Source of the DNA: Bradyrhizobium sp.
Lineage (GTDB): Bacteria; Pseudomonadota; Alphaproteobacteria; Rhizobiales; Xanthobacteraceae
Assembly: GCF_004799405.1 (NCBI RefSeq)
Contig: NZ_SSMW01000070.1
Span: forward strand, 1-64,000
Direction of reading: 5' to 3'
Length of the DNA stretch: 64,000 nucleotides
A program made the translations under genes and the position numbers. The notes beneath the pieces are model-generated. The model did not search any database. It was not told the DNA's origin and saw only the letters and a list, made by a program, of their open reading frames with translations. Shown piece by piece: positions 54,466-63,782 of the stretch; the first letter of the stretch is position 1, and every line of letters starts with the position of its first letter.

Positions 54466-55896
54466 TTACCGCCCCCTGAGCCGCTCCAGCACGTCGGAGG
54501 AGGCAAATCCGTCCGCCGGCGCGCCGATCGAGGCCTGGAAACCGCGCAAGGCATCCCGGGTCTGTCCGCCAAGCTGGCCGTCGGGGGTGCCGCGATAGAA
54601 GCCGCGCTGGGCCAGGAGCTGCTGCAATTCAAGCCGCTCGGCCTTCGACAATTCCCGCTCCTGCCGCGGCCAGGGCTGCACGAACGGCGCGCCGCCGCGC
54701 AGCCGGTCGGCGAAGTGGCCGATCGCCAGCGCATAGGCCTCCGCCGGGTTGTATTTCATGATCACCCTGAAATTCTGCAGCATCAGGAAGCCCGGACCCT
54801 CGGCCCCGGCGGGCGCCAGCAGGTAGGCTTTTTCGGCCGGATGCGGGAACGGCTTGCCGCCGGCATGGGTGAGGCCGAGGTGCTCCCACTGTGCAATCGT
54901 CATCGCCTTGGCGCGATCCGCCAGCATGTAATTGAAGCCTGCGGGCACCACGACCTCATAGCCCCAGGTCTGGCCGGTCTGCCAGCCGTCTTTCCTGAGG
55001 TTATTGGCGGTGGAAGCGATCAGGTCGGCCGGATCGTCGACCACGTCGCGGCGGCCGTCGCCGTCGGCATCCACCGCGTAGCGCTTGAACGCGGTCGGCA
55101 TGAACTGCGTGGGACCGAACGCGCCGGCCCAGGAGCCGCGCATCTGCTCGGGGCGCAAATCGCCATGGTTCAGGATTTCCAGCGCCGAGAGAAATTCATC
55201 CCGGAAATATTTCTGGCGGCGGCCGATGCAGGACAGCGTCGCGGTGGACTGCAGCACGCTGCGGTCGCCCATCTGGGTGGAATAATTCGACTCGATGCCC
55301 CAGATCGCCGCGATCGCATAGCGATCGACGCCATAGGCTTTTTCCGTTGCGTCGAATTGCGGTTTGTATTTGGCCAGGATCTCGCGGCCCTTGGCCAACC
55401 TGTTGTCGTTCACCAGGATGTCGAGATAATCCCAGATCGACTTGGTGAACTCCGGCTGCGAATCCATCAGGTCCATGATGCGCAGATCGGGCGTAAGCCC
55501 CGCGGTGAAGCGCTCGAAGTTCGCTTGCGAGATGCCGCGGCGGGCAGCGTCGGGCCACATGCCGGCGACGCAATTGTCGAAATTTGCCGCCGCCTCGCGG
55601 ATCGCGGCGGCGGTCATCAGAGGATGGCCGGAGGCGCCGTCCTCGCCGCTCCATGGCAGCGCGGCGCTGCCGGCCTGGACCGGTTGCGCCTGGGCGGTGG
55701 TGCCGGGCGAGGGCCGCGTGCTCCGGCTGCCTTGCGAAAGCGAGCCGGTGAAGATGCCGTCGAACAGGCTGAAGCGGCCGCCGCCGGACGACTGTGCGCG
55801 GGCCTCGCCGCACGCCAGCAGCGCCGCGCCAAAGGTCAGGCCGAGAATCGCCGCACCGGTTCTTATCCTCGCCAATCCAGCCGTCCGTCTCGTCAT
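54466..55896 (-). CDS. Lytic murein transglycosylase (MltB/SLT type) with peptidoglycan-binding tail
   Basis: 476 residues from ATG 55896. Signal AGLARIRTGAAILGLTFGAA; SLT_2 domain (about 110-385) with catalytic Glu in AAIWGIESNYSTQMGDRSVL and SWAGAFGPTQFMPTAFKRYA; then a PG_binding_1 tail (LSKAERLELQQLLAQRGFYR and DGQLGGQTRDALRGFQ). Cuts glycan strands to anhydro-muropeptides, periplasmic. Confidence 0.93.
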   Translation of the reverse strand: MTRRTAGLARIRTGAAILGLTFGAALLACGEARAQSSGGGRFSLFDGIFTGSLSQGSRSTRPSPGTTAQAQPVQAGSAALPWSGEDGASGHPLMTAAAIREAAANFDNCVAGMWPDAARRGISQANFERFTAGLTPDLRIMDLMDSQPEFTKSIWDYLDILVNDNRLAKGREILAKYKPQFDATEKAYGVDRYAIAAIWGIESNYSTQMGDRSVLQSTATLSCIGRRQKYFRDEFLSALEILNHGDLRPEQMRGSWAGAFGPTQFMPTAFKRYAVDADGDGRRDVVDDPADLIASTANNLRKDGWQTGQTWGYEVVVPAGFNYMLADRAKAMTIAQWEHLGLTHAGGKPFPHPAEKAYLLAPAGAEGPGFLMLQNFRVIMKYNPAEAYALAIGHFADRLRGGAPFVQPWPRQERELSKAERLELQQLLAQRGFYRGTPDGQLGGQTRDALRGFQASIGAPADGFASSDVLERLRGR

Positions 55897-56245
55897 GTCG
55901 CACCCGCACCCCGAAAAAAACATCCGGCTTTCAGGAGGCCTCGTTGCGGTTTCCAATAGCTTAACAAAGGCGAGATTTTATGGCTGGAAAAGAAGCGCAA
56001 ATAACGCAAAGGACAAGGTCCGCTCTCTCCCCCCTTGTGGGGGAGAGTTGGAGAGGGGGGTGAGCCGCAAATTCGGTGCTTGCAGCTTACCCCTCTCCCT
56101 AACCCTCCCCCACAAGGGGGGAGCGAACAGAATTGTAAATCGCCGCTGCCCCCCACGCATGCGGCTTTGTTCCCGGCTGCAAACCGGCTACCAACGTGCC
56201 ATTAAAGGCGCAGTTTCCGACAGTCTCTCAAGGCACGACGTTCCC
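55897..56245. other. Intergenic region with GC-rich inverted repeat
   Basis: The 349 bases between the divergent transglycosylase and galU hold a large inverted repeat at about 56022-56136 (CTCTCCCCCCTTGTGGGGGAGAG, with CCTCCCCCACAAGGGGGGAG on the far side), a known type of rhizobial palindrome. No gene seen; promoters for both genes should lie here. Confidence 0.5.
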
Positions 56246-57124
56246 ATGAAAATCCGCAAAGCCGTCTTCCCGGTCGCCGGTCTCGGCACCCGCGTCCTGC
56301 CCGCCACCAAGGCGATGCCGAAGGAAATGCTGACCATCGTCGACCGGCCGCTGATCCAGTATGTGGTCGACGAGGCGAGGGAAGCCGGGATCGAACATTT
56401 CATCTTCGTCACCGGCCGCAACAAGGGCGTGATCGAGGATCATTTCGACCGGATGTATGAACTCGACGCTACGCTGGCCGCGCGCGGCAAGCAGGCCGAG
56501 ATGGACGCCCTGGCGCGCGACCAGCCCGACGCCGGGGCGGTGAGTTTCACCCGGCAGCAGGCGCCGCTCGGCCTCGGCCATGCGGTGTGGTGCGCCCGCG
56601 ACATCGTCGGCAACGAGCCGTTCGCGGTGCTGCTGCCGGACGAGCTGGTGTTGAACACGCCGGGCTGCCTTGCGCAGATGATCGAGGCTGCGGCCAAGCT
56701 TGGTGAAAAATCCAACCTGATCGCGGTGGAAGCGGTGCCGACGCATCGCACGCATCAATATGGCATCTGCGGCGTCGGCAAGCGGCACGGCAAGATGTTC
56801 GAGGTCGACGGCATGGTGGAAAAACCGCCGCAGGGCACCGCGCCTTCGAATCTGTCGATCACCGGCCGCTATATCCTGCAGCCGGAGATCTTCGATATCC
56901 TGAAGACGCAGGCAAGCGGGGCCGGCGGCGAGATTCAGCTCACCGACGCCATGATCGGCCTGGCAAGGACCCAGCGTTTCTACGGCGTCGAATTCGAGGG
57001 TGAGCGGCACGATTGCGGCTCCAAGGCGGGATTCCTGCGCGCCAACATCGCCTTCGGCATGGCCCGCGCGGAGCTTCGCGCCGAGCTGCGCGCGGAGATG
57101 AAGAAGTATCTGGATCGCAAGTGA
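56246..57124 (+). CDS. galU: UTP-glucose-1-phosphate uridylyltransferase
   Basis: 292 residues from ATG 56246. Nucleotidyltransferase motif FPVAGLGTRVLPATKAMPKE, EMLTIVDRPLIQYVVDEARE, VLLPDELVLN, and the C-terminal FEGERHDCGSKAGFLRANI. Makes UDP-glucose for polysaccharides. Its TGA overlaps the GTG of the next gene. Confidence 0.96.
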   Translation: MKIRKAVFPVAGLGTRVLPATKAMPKEMLTIVDRPLIQYVVDEAREAGIEHFIFVTGRNKGVIEDHFDRMYELDATLAARGKQAEMDALARDQPDAGAVSFTRQQAPLGLGHAVWCARDIVGNEPFAVLLPDELVLNTPGCLAQMIEAAAKLGEKSNLIAVEAVPTHRTHQYGICGVGKRHGKMFEVDGMVEKPPQGTAPSNLSITGRYILQPEIFDILKTQASGAGGEIQLTDAMIGLARTQRFYGVEFEGERHDCGSKAGFLRANIAFGMARAELRAELRAEMKKYLDRK

Positions 57125-57369
57125 ACGACTACGACGCGCTGCGCGATTATCTGAAGAAGCAGACGCTTCCCGAATTCGTGCTGAGCTTTGAAAAGATTGA
57201 GGAGATCATCGACGCGGCACTGCCGCGCGCGGCGCACCGGGCGTCGTGGTGGGAGACCTTGCGCAGTCCGCAGGAAAAGATGCCGCAGCGCGAGGCCTGC
57301 ATCGCCGGCGGCTACATCGCGACCCGGCTGGCGGACGGCAAGAGCGTGCGGTTCAAGAGGATGAAGTAG
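57121..57369 (+). CDS. Small DUF7662-like protein
   Basis: 82 residues from GTG 57121, overlapping the galU stop (GTGA). NDYDALRDYLKKQTLPEFVL, FEKIEEIIDAALPRAAHRAS and WWETLRSPQEKMPQREACIA: the IE..LP.AA...WW pattern of a small DNA-binding-like family. Co-transcribed with galU. Function unknown. Confidence 0.7.
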   Translation: MNDYDALRDYLKKQTLPEFVLSFEKIEEIIDAALPRAAHRASWWETLRSPQEKMPQREACIAGGYIATRLADGKSVRFKRMK

Positions 57370-57386
57370 CGCGAACTTTACGCGTC

Positions 57387-57501
57387 GTCCCCGCGAACGC
57401 GGGGACCCATACGCCGTGCCGCCAAGGTTTTGAAAGATGCCGATCGACCCGCCGTCGGACAAAAACCGCCGCGGATTGTGGGTCCCTGCTTTCGCAGGGA
57501 C
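57387..57501. repeat. Pair of REP-like palindromes
   Basis: GTCCCCGCG-AA-CGCGGGGAC (57387-57406) and GTCCCTGC-TTTC-GCAGGGAC (57482-57501), between convergent genes. Both may act as terminators or as REP elements. Confidence 0.6.
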
Positions 57502-57506
57502 GACGA

Positions 57507-60452
57507 CTAGCTCGCCGCCTCGAGTCGTTCTTCGGTGAGCAGCCGCATCGCGGCGTCGGCGTCCATCGGTTCGCCGAACGCAAAACCTTGCGCGTATTCG
57601 CAGCCCAGCTGATAGAGCTCGACCGCGTCCGAATCGGTCTCGGCGCCCTCGGCGACCACGTCCATGCCGAGGTCGTGCGCCAGCGCGATGATCGATTTCA
57701 GGATCACCGGCCTGGTGCCGCGGCTGGTGGTGCGGACAAAGGACTGGTCGATCTTGATGGTGTCGAACGGAAAGCGCTGCAGATAGGCCAGCGACGAATG
57801 ACCGGTGCCGAAATCGTCCAGCGACAATCCGGTGCCGAGTTCGCGGATCCGCGTCAGCATCTGGGCGGCGTGTTCCGGGTTCTCCATCACCAGGGATTCC
57901 GTCAATTCAAGCTTCAGCGTGCCGCGCGCCACCGAGGAGCGCGACAGCACGGTACGGATATCGTGGATCAGGTCGTGCCGCAGCAATTGCCGCGAGGAGA
58001 CGTTGACGCTGGCGAAGATCGGATCGCGCGAGCGCATCGCGCGCTGCCAGATCGCGAGCTGCTTTGCGGTCTGGTCCATCACGAACATGCCGAGATCGAC
58101 GATCAGGCCGATTTCCTCGGCGATGGTGATGAATTCCACCGGCGACATCCGGCCCAGTTTGGGATGATCCCAGCGCGCCAGCGCCTCGAAGCCGGCGATC
58201 GAGCGATCCTCCAGCCGCACGATCGGCTGGTACAGAATGGTGATTTCCTCGCGCTCGATGGCGCGGCGCAATTCGGATTCCAGCGTCAGCCGGTCGGTCT
58301 TGCGCGCGCGCATCGCCGGCTTGTAGACGTCGATGCGGTCGCCGCCGATGCGCTTGGAATGGTACATCGCAAGCTCGGCGTCCTTGATGATCTCTTCGGA
58401 CAGTTGCGTCTGCGGGTCGCTGAGCGCCAGCCCGATCGAGGCGGTGAGGAAAATCTCGCGGTCATTGAAGGCGATCGGCGCGCGGATGGTCTTGCGTATG
58501 GTCTCGGCGAAGGCGGTGATGCGCGCCGGATCCTGTTCCGACATCAGGATCAGACCGAACTGGTCGCCGGCGAGCCGCGCCAGCGTGTCCTGCGGTTTCA
58601 GGATGCGGGTCAGACGCCGCGCCAGCGTCAGCAGGATCGAATCGCCGACCGCGATGCCGACGGAATCGTTGACCTGCTTGAAGCGATCGAGATCGATCAC
58701 CATCAGCGTCGGCCGCAGGTTCGGCATGGTCTTGGCGAAATTGGCCACCGCGCCCAGGCGGTCGATGAACAATTTGCGGTTCGGCAGGCCGGTGAGGTTG
58801 TCATGCACGGAATCGTGCAGCAGCCGTTCCTCGGCGTTCTTGGCCTCGGTCACGTCGGTCAGCGTGCCGACCACGCGCGAGACTTCGCCGTCGGAGCCGA
58901 CCACCGGGCGCGCTTTAAGCGCGAACCACATGAAGTGGCCGTCGGGCGTGCGCAGCCGGAAATCCTGCACCAGGCGGCCGCGGCGCTGATCGAGCACGCT
59001 GTCTAGCGCCGCACGGAAGCGATCCTGATCGAGCGGATGCAGCACCTCGAGCCATTTCGCGGCGGGGCCTTCCAGCGTGCCGCGCTTGAGGCCGAGCAGG
59101 CTTTCGGTCTCGGGGCTGGTGAACACCTTGTCGGCGGAGACGTCCCAGTCCCAGATCAGGTCGCCGGAACCGGTCAGCGCCAGTGCGCGGCGCTCGACGT
59201 CGGAGACGATGCCGGTGGTCGCGCCGCCGCCGGCAAAGGCGTGCTGCATCACCGTGAACCCGATCAGCATCACGATCAGCACCAGGCCGCCGAGCAGCGC
59301 CGGGCCGACGATGTCGTTGGTGACGTTGCCGGCCACCGCCATGCCGGCCGCGACCACCCAGACCACCAGCAGGAACCAGGTCGGGATCAGCAGCACCGCG
59401 CGGTCGAAATTGTGGGTCGATAGGTACACGATCAGCGCAAAGCCCGCGAACGCGATCAGCACCAGCGACATCCGCGCGATGCCCGAGGCCACCGCGGGAT
59501 CGAACAAGGCCAGCGCCACCAGCGAGCCCAGGAAGGCCAACCAGCCGATGGTGATGTGGGAATAACGCACATGCCAGCGGCTGAGATTGAGATAGGCAAA
59601 CAGAAACACCAGCAGCGTCGCCGCCAGGATCGCTTCGCCGGCCGCGCGCCAGACCCGCTCGGCGTTGTTCGACATGTCGAGCACCTTGCCCCAGAAGCCG
59701 AAATCGACGCCGATATAGACCAGCACCGCCCACGCCAGCGCCGCGGCGGCCGGAAACATGATGCTGCCCTTGACCACGAACAGGATGGTCAGCACCAATG
59801 CCAGCAGTCCGGAAATGCCGATCACGATGCCCTGGTACAGCGTGAACGAGTTGACCTTGTCCTTGTAGGCGTCGGGTTCCCACAGATAGAGCTGCGGCAA
59901 TTTATCGGTGCGCAGTTCGGCGACAAAGGTGACGACGGAGCCGGGATCGAGCGTGATGCGGAAAATGTCGGCGGTGGCGCTTTCCTGGCGTTCCGGACGG
60001 TCGCCGGTCGACGGCGTGATGGTGGCGATCCGCGACAATCCGAGATCGGGCCACAGCAGTCCCGACGAGACGATGCGATAGTGCGGCGCCACGATCAGGC
60101 GATCGAGCTGGTCGTCGGTGTTGTTGGCGAGGGCGAACACCACCCAGTTCTGTCCGCCTTCGCGGGCGCGGACCTCGATGCGGCGGACGATGCCGTCGGT
60201 GCCGGGCGCGGTGGAGACCTGGATGCGGTCGGTGTCGCTGCGCCGATGATCGAGTATCGCTGTGAGGTCGATCGCGGGCGCGTCGCCGCGGACGCTGACG
60301 GCGTCGATGGCGCGCGCCGGTGGCGCGGCGACAAACATCATGAGGCCCAGCGCAAGCGGCGCGAGGCACCTGATCAGGCGCAAAGTCGGTTCTCCGCAAT
60401 CAACGATGTTTCCGGACGAAATCCCCGCCCGGCGTCGCGCGATAAATGACAT
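57507..60452 (-). CDS. Membrane PAS-GGDEF-EAL protein (degenerate GGDEF)
   Basis: 981 residues from ATG 60452; ATG 60560 would overlap the next gene. Signal-like start, a periplasmic beta domain, about 7-8 transmembrane helices (275-430), a PAS domain (LIWDWDVSADKVFTSPETES), then GGDEF and EAL domains. The GGDEF site reads AGDQF, with RLAGDQF in place of RxGGDEF, so cyclase action is probably lost. EAL looks intact (EALARW, DDFGTGHSSL), so it should be a c-di-GMP phosphodiesterase. The periplasmic part suggests sensing of an outside signal. Confidence 0.9.
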   Translation of the reverse strand: MSFIARRRAGISSGNIVDCGEPTLRLIRCLAPLALGLMMFVAAPPARAIDAVSVRGDAPAIDLTAILDHRRSDTDRIQVSTAPGTDGIVRRIEVRAREGGQNWVVFALANNTDDQLDRLIVAPHYRIVSSGLLWPDLGLSRIATITPSTGDRPERQESATADIFRITLDPGSVVTFVAELRTDKLPQLYLWEPDAYKDKVNSFTLYQGIVIGISGLLALVLTILFVVKGSIMFPAAAALAWAVLVYIGVDFGFWGKVLDMSNNAERVWRAAGEAILAATLLVFLFAYLNLSRWHVRYSHITIGWLAFLGSLVALALFDPAVASGIARMSLVLIAFAGFALIVYLSTHNFDRAVLLIPTWFLLVVWVVAAGMAVAGNVTNDIVGPALLGGLVLIVMLIGFTVMQHAFAGGGATTGIVSDVERRALALTGSGDLIWDWDVSADKVFTSPETESLLGLKRGTLEGPAAKWLEVLHPLDQDRFRAALDSVLDQRRGRLVQDFRLRTPDGHFMWFALKARPVVGSDGEVSRVVGTLTDVTEAKNAEERLLHDSVHDNLTGLPNRKLFIDRLGAVANFAKTMPNLRPTLMVIDLDRFKQVNDSVGIAVGDSILLTLARRLTRILKPQDTLARLAGDQFGLILMSEQDPARITAFAETIRKTIRAPIAFNDREIFLTASIGLALSDPQTQLSEEIIKDAELAMYHSKRIGGDRIDVYKPAMRARKTDRLTLESELRRAIEREEITILYQPIVRLEDRSIAGFEALARWDHPKLGRMSPVEFITIAEEIGLIVDLGMFVMDQTAKQLAIWQRAMRSRDPIFASVNVSSRQLLRHDLIHDIRTVLSRSSVARGTLKLELTESLVMENPEHAAQMLTRIRELGTGLSLDDFGTGHSSLAYLQRFPFDTIKIDQSFVRTTSRGTRPVILKSIIALAHDLGMDVVAEGAETDSDAVELYQLGCEYAQGFAFGEPMDADAAMRLLTEERLEAAS

Positions 60453-60501
60453 GAATGTAAGGGAAATCAAAGGGTTTCCCGCCGGCCATCGCTCACCAGC
60501 G

Positions 60502-61500
60502 TTAAGCGACCAACACAATTTTGCCAATATGTTCACTGGTCTCCATGCGCCGGTGCGCATCGGCGGCCTTTTCCAGCGGGAATGTGCTGTCCATCAGCGG
60601 CTTGACGCGACCATCGCGCAACAGCGGCATCACGTTGGCTTCGATGGCCGCGACCATCGCCGCCTTGTCGGCATTGCTGCGGGGCCGCAAGGTCGAGCCA
60701 GTGTGGTGCAGCCTCTTCACCATCAGCTTGGCGAAATTAACGTTTGCCTTGGGTCCGCCGAGAAACGCGATCTGGATCACGCGACCGTCGATCGCGGCCG
60801 CGTCGTAGTTGCGTTCGATGTATTCGCCACCGACCATGTCGAGAATGACATCGGCGCCCGCGCCCGATGTCGCGGTCTTGACCTCGGCGACGAAGTCTTC
60901 GGTCCTGTAGTTGATCGCTCTGATAGCGCCGAGCTTGAGGCAGGCATCGGCTTTTTCCTTCGATCCGACGGTGACGATCACCTTGGAGCCGAAGGCCTTG
61001 GCCAGTTGAATGGCCATGGTGCCGATGCCGGACGAGCCGCCATGGACCAGCAGCGTCTCGCCCGATTTCAGCGCGCCACGCTCGAACACATTGTGCCAGA
61101 CCGTCATCAGCGTTTCGGGAACAGCACCGGCTTCTTGCATCGACAGCGCCGGCGGCACCGCCATCGCCTGGGCATCCTGCGCGATGCAATATTGCGCATA
61201 GCCGCCGCCGGCCACCAGCGACATCACCTTGTCGCCGAGCCTGTGTCTGGTGACGCCTGCGCCGACCGCGACGACCTCGCCCGCCACTTCAAGCCCGGGC
61301 AGGTCGCTGGCGCCGGGCGGCGGCGGGTAGGAGCCGGATCGCTGCGCGACGTCGGGCCGGTTGACGCCGGCCGCGGCGACCTTGATCAGGATCTCGTTTG
61401 CACCCGGCACAGGGACGCTGCGGGTCTCCGGCACCAGCACCTCCGGACCGCCGGGCTTGCTGATGCCGATGACGGTCATTTGCGCGGGCAGCTTTTCCAT
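60502..61500 (-). CDS. NAD(P)H-quinone oxidoreductase (zinc-less MDR)
   Basis: 332 residues. LLVHGGSSGIGTMAIQLAKA is the NADP site of quinone oxidoreductases of the QOR/PIG3 kind, with NRPDVAQRSGSYPPPPGAS before it and KVMSLVAGGGYAQYCIAQDA between. No catalytic zinc Cys set. Cytoplasmic; reduces quinones with NADPH. Confidence 0.9.
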   Translation of the reverse strand: MEKLPAQMTVIGISKPGGPEVLVPETRSVPVPGANEILIKVAAAGVNRPDVAQRSGSYPPPPGASDLPGLEVAGEVVAVGAGVTRHRLGDKVMSLVAGGGYAQYCIAQDAQAMAVPPALSMQEAGAVPETLMTVWHNVFERGALKSGETLLVHGGSSGIGTMAIQLAKAFGSKVIVTVGSKEKADACLKLGAIRAINYRTEDFVAEVKTATSGAGADVILDMVGGEYIERNYDAAAIDGRVIQIAFLGGPKANVNFAKLMVKRLHHTGSTLRPRSNADKAAMVAAIEANVMPLLRDGRVKPLMDSTFPLEKAADAHRRMETSEHIGKIVLVA

Positions 61501-61604
61501 GATTTGTCCTTGCGAAACGCGGGATCATTGAACAGGCATCTGCTTAGCCAGCCGCGCCCGGGCTGGCAACCGTTTCACCGACCGTCGAGCACCGGAGGGA
61601 GCGC

Positions 61605-61796
61605 ATGGCCATCGAGGACGACGACAAGCCAAGGAAGAAAGTCACCCACGAGATCGGGCAGGACCTGTCGCTGCTGTCGGTCGAGGAACTGACCGAGCGC
61701 ATCGCGCTGATGACGGCGGAAATCGAGCGACTGCAGGTCGCCATGACCAAAAAGCGCGCGTCAAAGGATGCCGCCGACAGCTTTTTCAAATCGTGA
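61605..61796 (+). CDS. DUF1192 protein
   Basis: 63 residues, ribosome site GGAGGGAG upstream. LSLLSVEELTERIALMTAEI then ERLQVAMTKKRASKDAADSF is the family core. A small coiled-coil protein of the Alphaproteobacteria, function unknown. Confidence 0.9.
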   Translation: MAIEDDDKPRKKVTHEIGQDLSLLSVEELTERIALMTAEIERLQVAMTKKRASKDAADSFFKS

Positions 61797-62291
61797 GCGA
61801 GGCACGCGCCCCTCCCACGCAAGCGGGAGAGGGGGTGCATCGCGCGTTGGTCCGCCTCCATGTTCTCTCGGTCGTCATGGCCGGGCTTGTCCCGGCCATC
61901 CACGCCTTTCGCGGTTGCGGCAAAGACGTGGATGCCCGGCACAGGGCCGGGCATGACGCGGAGAGACGTCGCGACCCTCGGCCAATGCCACGGCAAATGA
62001 AAGCTGAAGAAAATCGTTCGTTTACGATTGATTAAGCTTTCTTGTTTATGACCGGAATTGTCCTCGTTTGGACACCGAGTGGCTCCTGTCCACTCTGTTT
62101 GACGCCTCCCTGTTATCAACTTCAAAAGCCGCCGGAAACGGCGGCTCTTTTTTTGGGGCCGCCGGCACCTCGCTGGAAACCATAACAACGCTTGTGGCTG
62201 GACTCGCGCTCCCGGGCGCGCAATGATTTGTTCATCATAAGCCGGAGCGCTTTTTCGCCGGCTGCGTAAACAGTGGCGTGAGGCGTTAACC
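61797..62291. ncRNA. Intergenic region with REP elements and a candidate sRNA
   Basis: No gene. REP-like palindromes lie at 61877-61899 (ATGGCCGGG/CCCGGCCAT) and 61932-61954 (ATGCCCGGC/GCCGGGCAT). About 62045-62154 looks like a small RNA: a region with a CCTCCC stretch (62104-62110) ends in a strong terminator and has no frame of its own. Unproven; the sense strand is inferred from the terminator. Confidence 0.35.
62127..62154 (+). terminator. Rho-independent terminator
   Basis: The stem AGCCGCCG-GAAA-CGGCGGCT with a GNRA-type loop and a TTTTTTT tail. It is 330 bases from the DUF1192 gene, so it probably ends a separate short transcript. Confidence 0.85.
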
Positions 62292-62804
62292 ATGTCGGAC
62301 CGTTCGCAAGGCGAAACCGCGCTCGTGCAACTCAGCGAGCGGCTGACCAATTCGGCGGCATTCGGCACCTTGTTCCGCGACGGCATGGACTTGGTCGAGG
62401 AGACCGCCGCCTATCTCGATGGCGTCGGCCGCACCGAGGCCAAGGCGCTCGATCGCTCCGTCAGCCTCACTTATGCGACCGAAAGCATGCGGCTGACCAC
62501 GCGCCTGATGCAACTGGCCTCATGGCTGTTGCTGCACCGCGCGGTCAAGGAAGGCGAGATGACGCTGTCGCAGGCCAATCGCGAAAAGACCAAGGTCAAG
62601 CTCAGCGCCGCCGATCCCGGCCCGGACGAGATGCTCGAGAAGCTGCCGAAGCAATTGCAGGACCTGATCGCCCGCTCGATGAGCCTGCAAACCAAGGTTC
62701 GCCGCCTCGACGCCACCATCCACGCGCCGCCGGCCGAACGCGCTGCGATCGGCAATCCGCTGGTGCCGCAGCTCAATCGCCTGAAGGCGGCGTTCGAGCG
62801 ATAA
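62292..62804 (+). CDS. rcdA: RcdA-like adaptor (DUF1465)
   Basis: 170 residues, all-helical. LSERLTNSAAFGTLFRDGMD, VEETAAYLDGVGRTEAKALD, YATESMRLTTRLMQLASWLL and LPKQLQDLIARSMSLQTKVR match DUF1465, the family of RcdA. In Caulobacter RcdA is an adaptor that helps ClpXP destroy CtrA in the cell cycle. Synteny with DUF1192 fits the core setting. Confidence 0.88.
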   Translation: MSDRSQGETALVQLSERLTNSAAFGTLFRDGMDLVEETAAYLDGVGRTEAKALDRSVSLTYATESMRLTTRLMQLASWLLLHRAVKEGEMTLSQANREKTKVKLSAADPGPDEMLEKLPKQLQDLIARSMSLQTKVRRLDATIHAPPAERAAIGNPLVPQLNRLKAAFER

Positions 62805-62824
62805 CGCCGGATCACTGATCGGAT

Positions 62825-63703
62825 GTGCGCCAGTCCGCACGTCGACACGAGAATCATCCGCTTTTGCTAGCTCCCTTTGCCATCGTGCTGATTCTGTCGG
62901 CCGCGTTCCTGCACGCGAGCTGGAACGCGCTGCTGCGCGGAGGTGCGGATCGCGCGCAAACCATGCTGATGATCAATGTCACCATCGGTCTCGCCGGTGC
63001 CGCCATGATGGCGTTCGCCGGCCTGCCGTCTGCGGCAAGCGCCGTCTACGTGCTCGCCTCGGGGACGATTCACCTGATCTACAATGCGCTGCTGGTGCGG
63101 ATGTATCGCAGCGGCGATCTCGGCGAGACCTATCCGATTGCGCGCGGCTCGTCGCCGGCGCTGGTCGCGCTCGGCGGCAGCCTGTTTGCCGGCGAGTGGA
63201 TGCCCCCGATCAACAGCATCGGCATTGGGCTCGTCTGCATCGGCATCTTCATGCTGGCCTCGGCGAGAGCCAGATCGCTGCGGGCGATGAATTTGCCATG
63301 GTCGCTGGCGACCGGCGTCAGCATTGCCGCCTACACGGTGGTCGATGGCATCGGCGTGCGGGTCTCCGGTAACTGGGTCGCGTTCACCGGCGGCATGTTC
63401 GCGTGTTTTCTCGTGGTGCCGCTATGGTACCTGGCGCGAGGCCGGCGGGCGATGTTTGCGATACCGATGGCGGAAGCCGGCAAGGCGGCCGGCGGCGGAC
63501 TGATTGCGCTTGCGGCCTATGGCGCCATCATCTGGGCCATGCAGGCCAACCCGATGGGGGCGGTATCGGCATTGCGTGAAACCAGCGTGGTGTTCGCCGC
63601 CCTGCTCGGGGCCATCTTCCTCAAGGAGCGATTGACCGGCTTGCGGATCGCGGCATGCTGCATCATCGCTGCTGGCGCCGTCTGCGTCGGCTGGCGGTTC
63701 TAA
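62825..63703 (+). CDS. EamA-family (DMT) transporter
   Basis: 292 residues, about 10 helices. LSAAFLHASWNALLRGGADR, SGTIHLIYNALLVRMYRSGD, YPIARGSSPALVALGGSLFA and SALRETSVVFAALLGAIFLK then ERLTGLRIAACCIIAAGAV are the family pattern. The GTG 62825 start is uncertain: the real one may be some 15 codons later, where the first helix begins. Substrate unknown. Confidence 0.85.
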   Translation: MRQSARRHENHPLLLAPFAIVLILSAAFLHASWNALLRGGADRAQTMLMINVTIGLAGAAMMAFAGLPSAASAVYVLASGTIHLIYNALLVRMYRSGDLGETYPIARGSSPALVALGGSLFAGEWMPPINSIGIGLVCIGIFMLASARARSLRAMNLPWSLATGVSIAAYTVVDGIGVRVSGNWVAFTGGMFACFLVVPLWYLARGRRAMFAIPMAEAGKAAGGGLIALAAYGAIIWAMQANPMGAVSALRETSVVFAALLGAIFLKERLTGLRIAACCIIAAGAVCVGWRF

Positions 63704-63722
63704 CCGCTGGCGCGCCAAACAA

Positions 63723-63746
63723 AAACGCCCCGGGAGCGGGGCGTTT
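63723..63746. terminator. Bidirectional terminator
   Basis: The stem AAACGCCCC-GGGAGC-GGGGCGTTT between the EamA gene and rpmE, which converge. Fits both strands. Confidence 0.8.
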
Positions 63747-63782
63747 CGGCGCTTTGCTTCGAATGAGAAGCCTTGAAAAGGC

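Noticed and set aside
54373..55959. 528-residue frame opposite the lytic transglycosylase
   Set aside because: The minus-strand gene has catalytic and binding domains; this one has none.
57246..59006. 586-residue frame opposite the GGDEF-EAL gene
   Set aside because: Shadow of a well supported gene and of the intergenic palindromes.
60262..61692. 476-residue plus-strand frame opposite the quinone oxidoreductase
   Set aside because: Antisense shadow running across two real genes.
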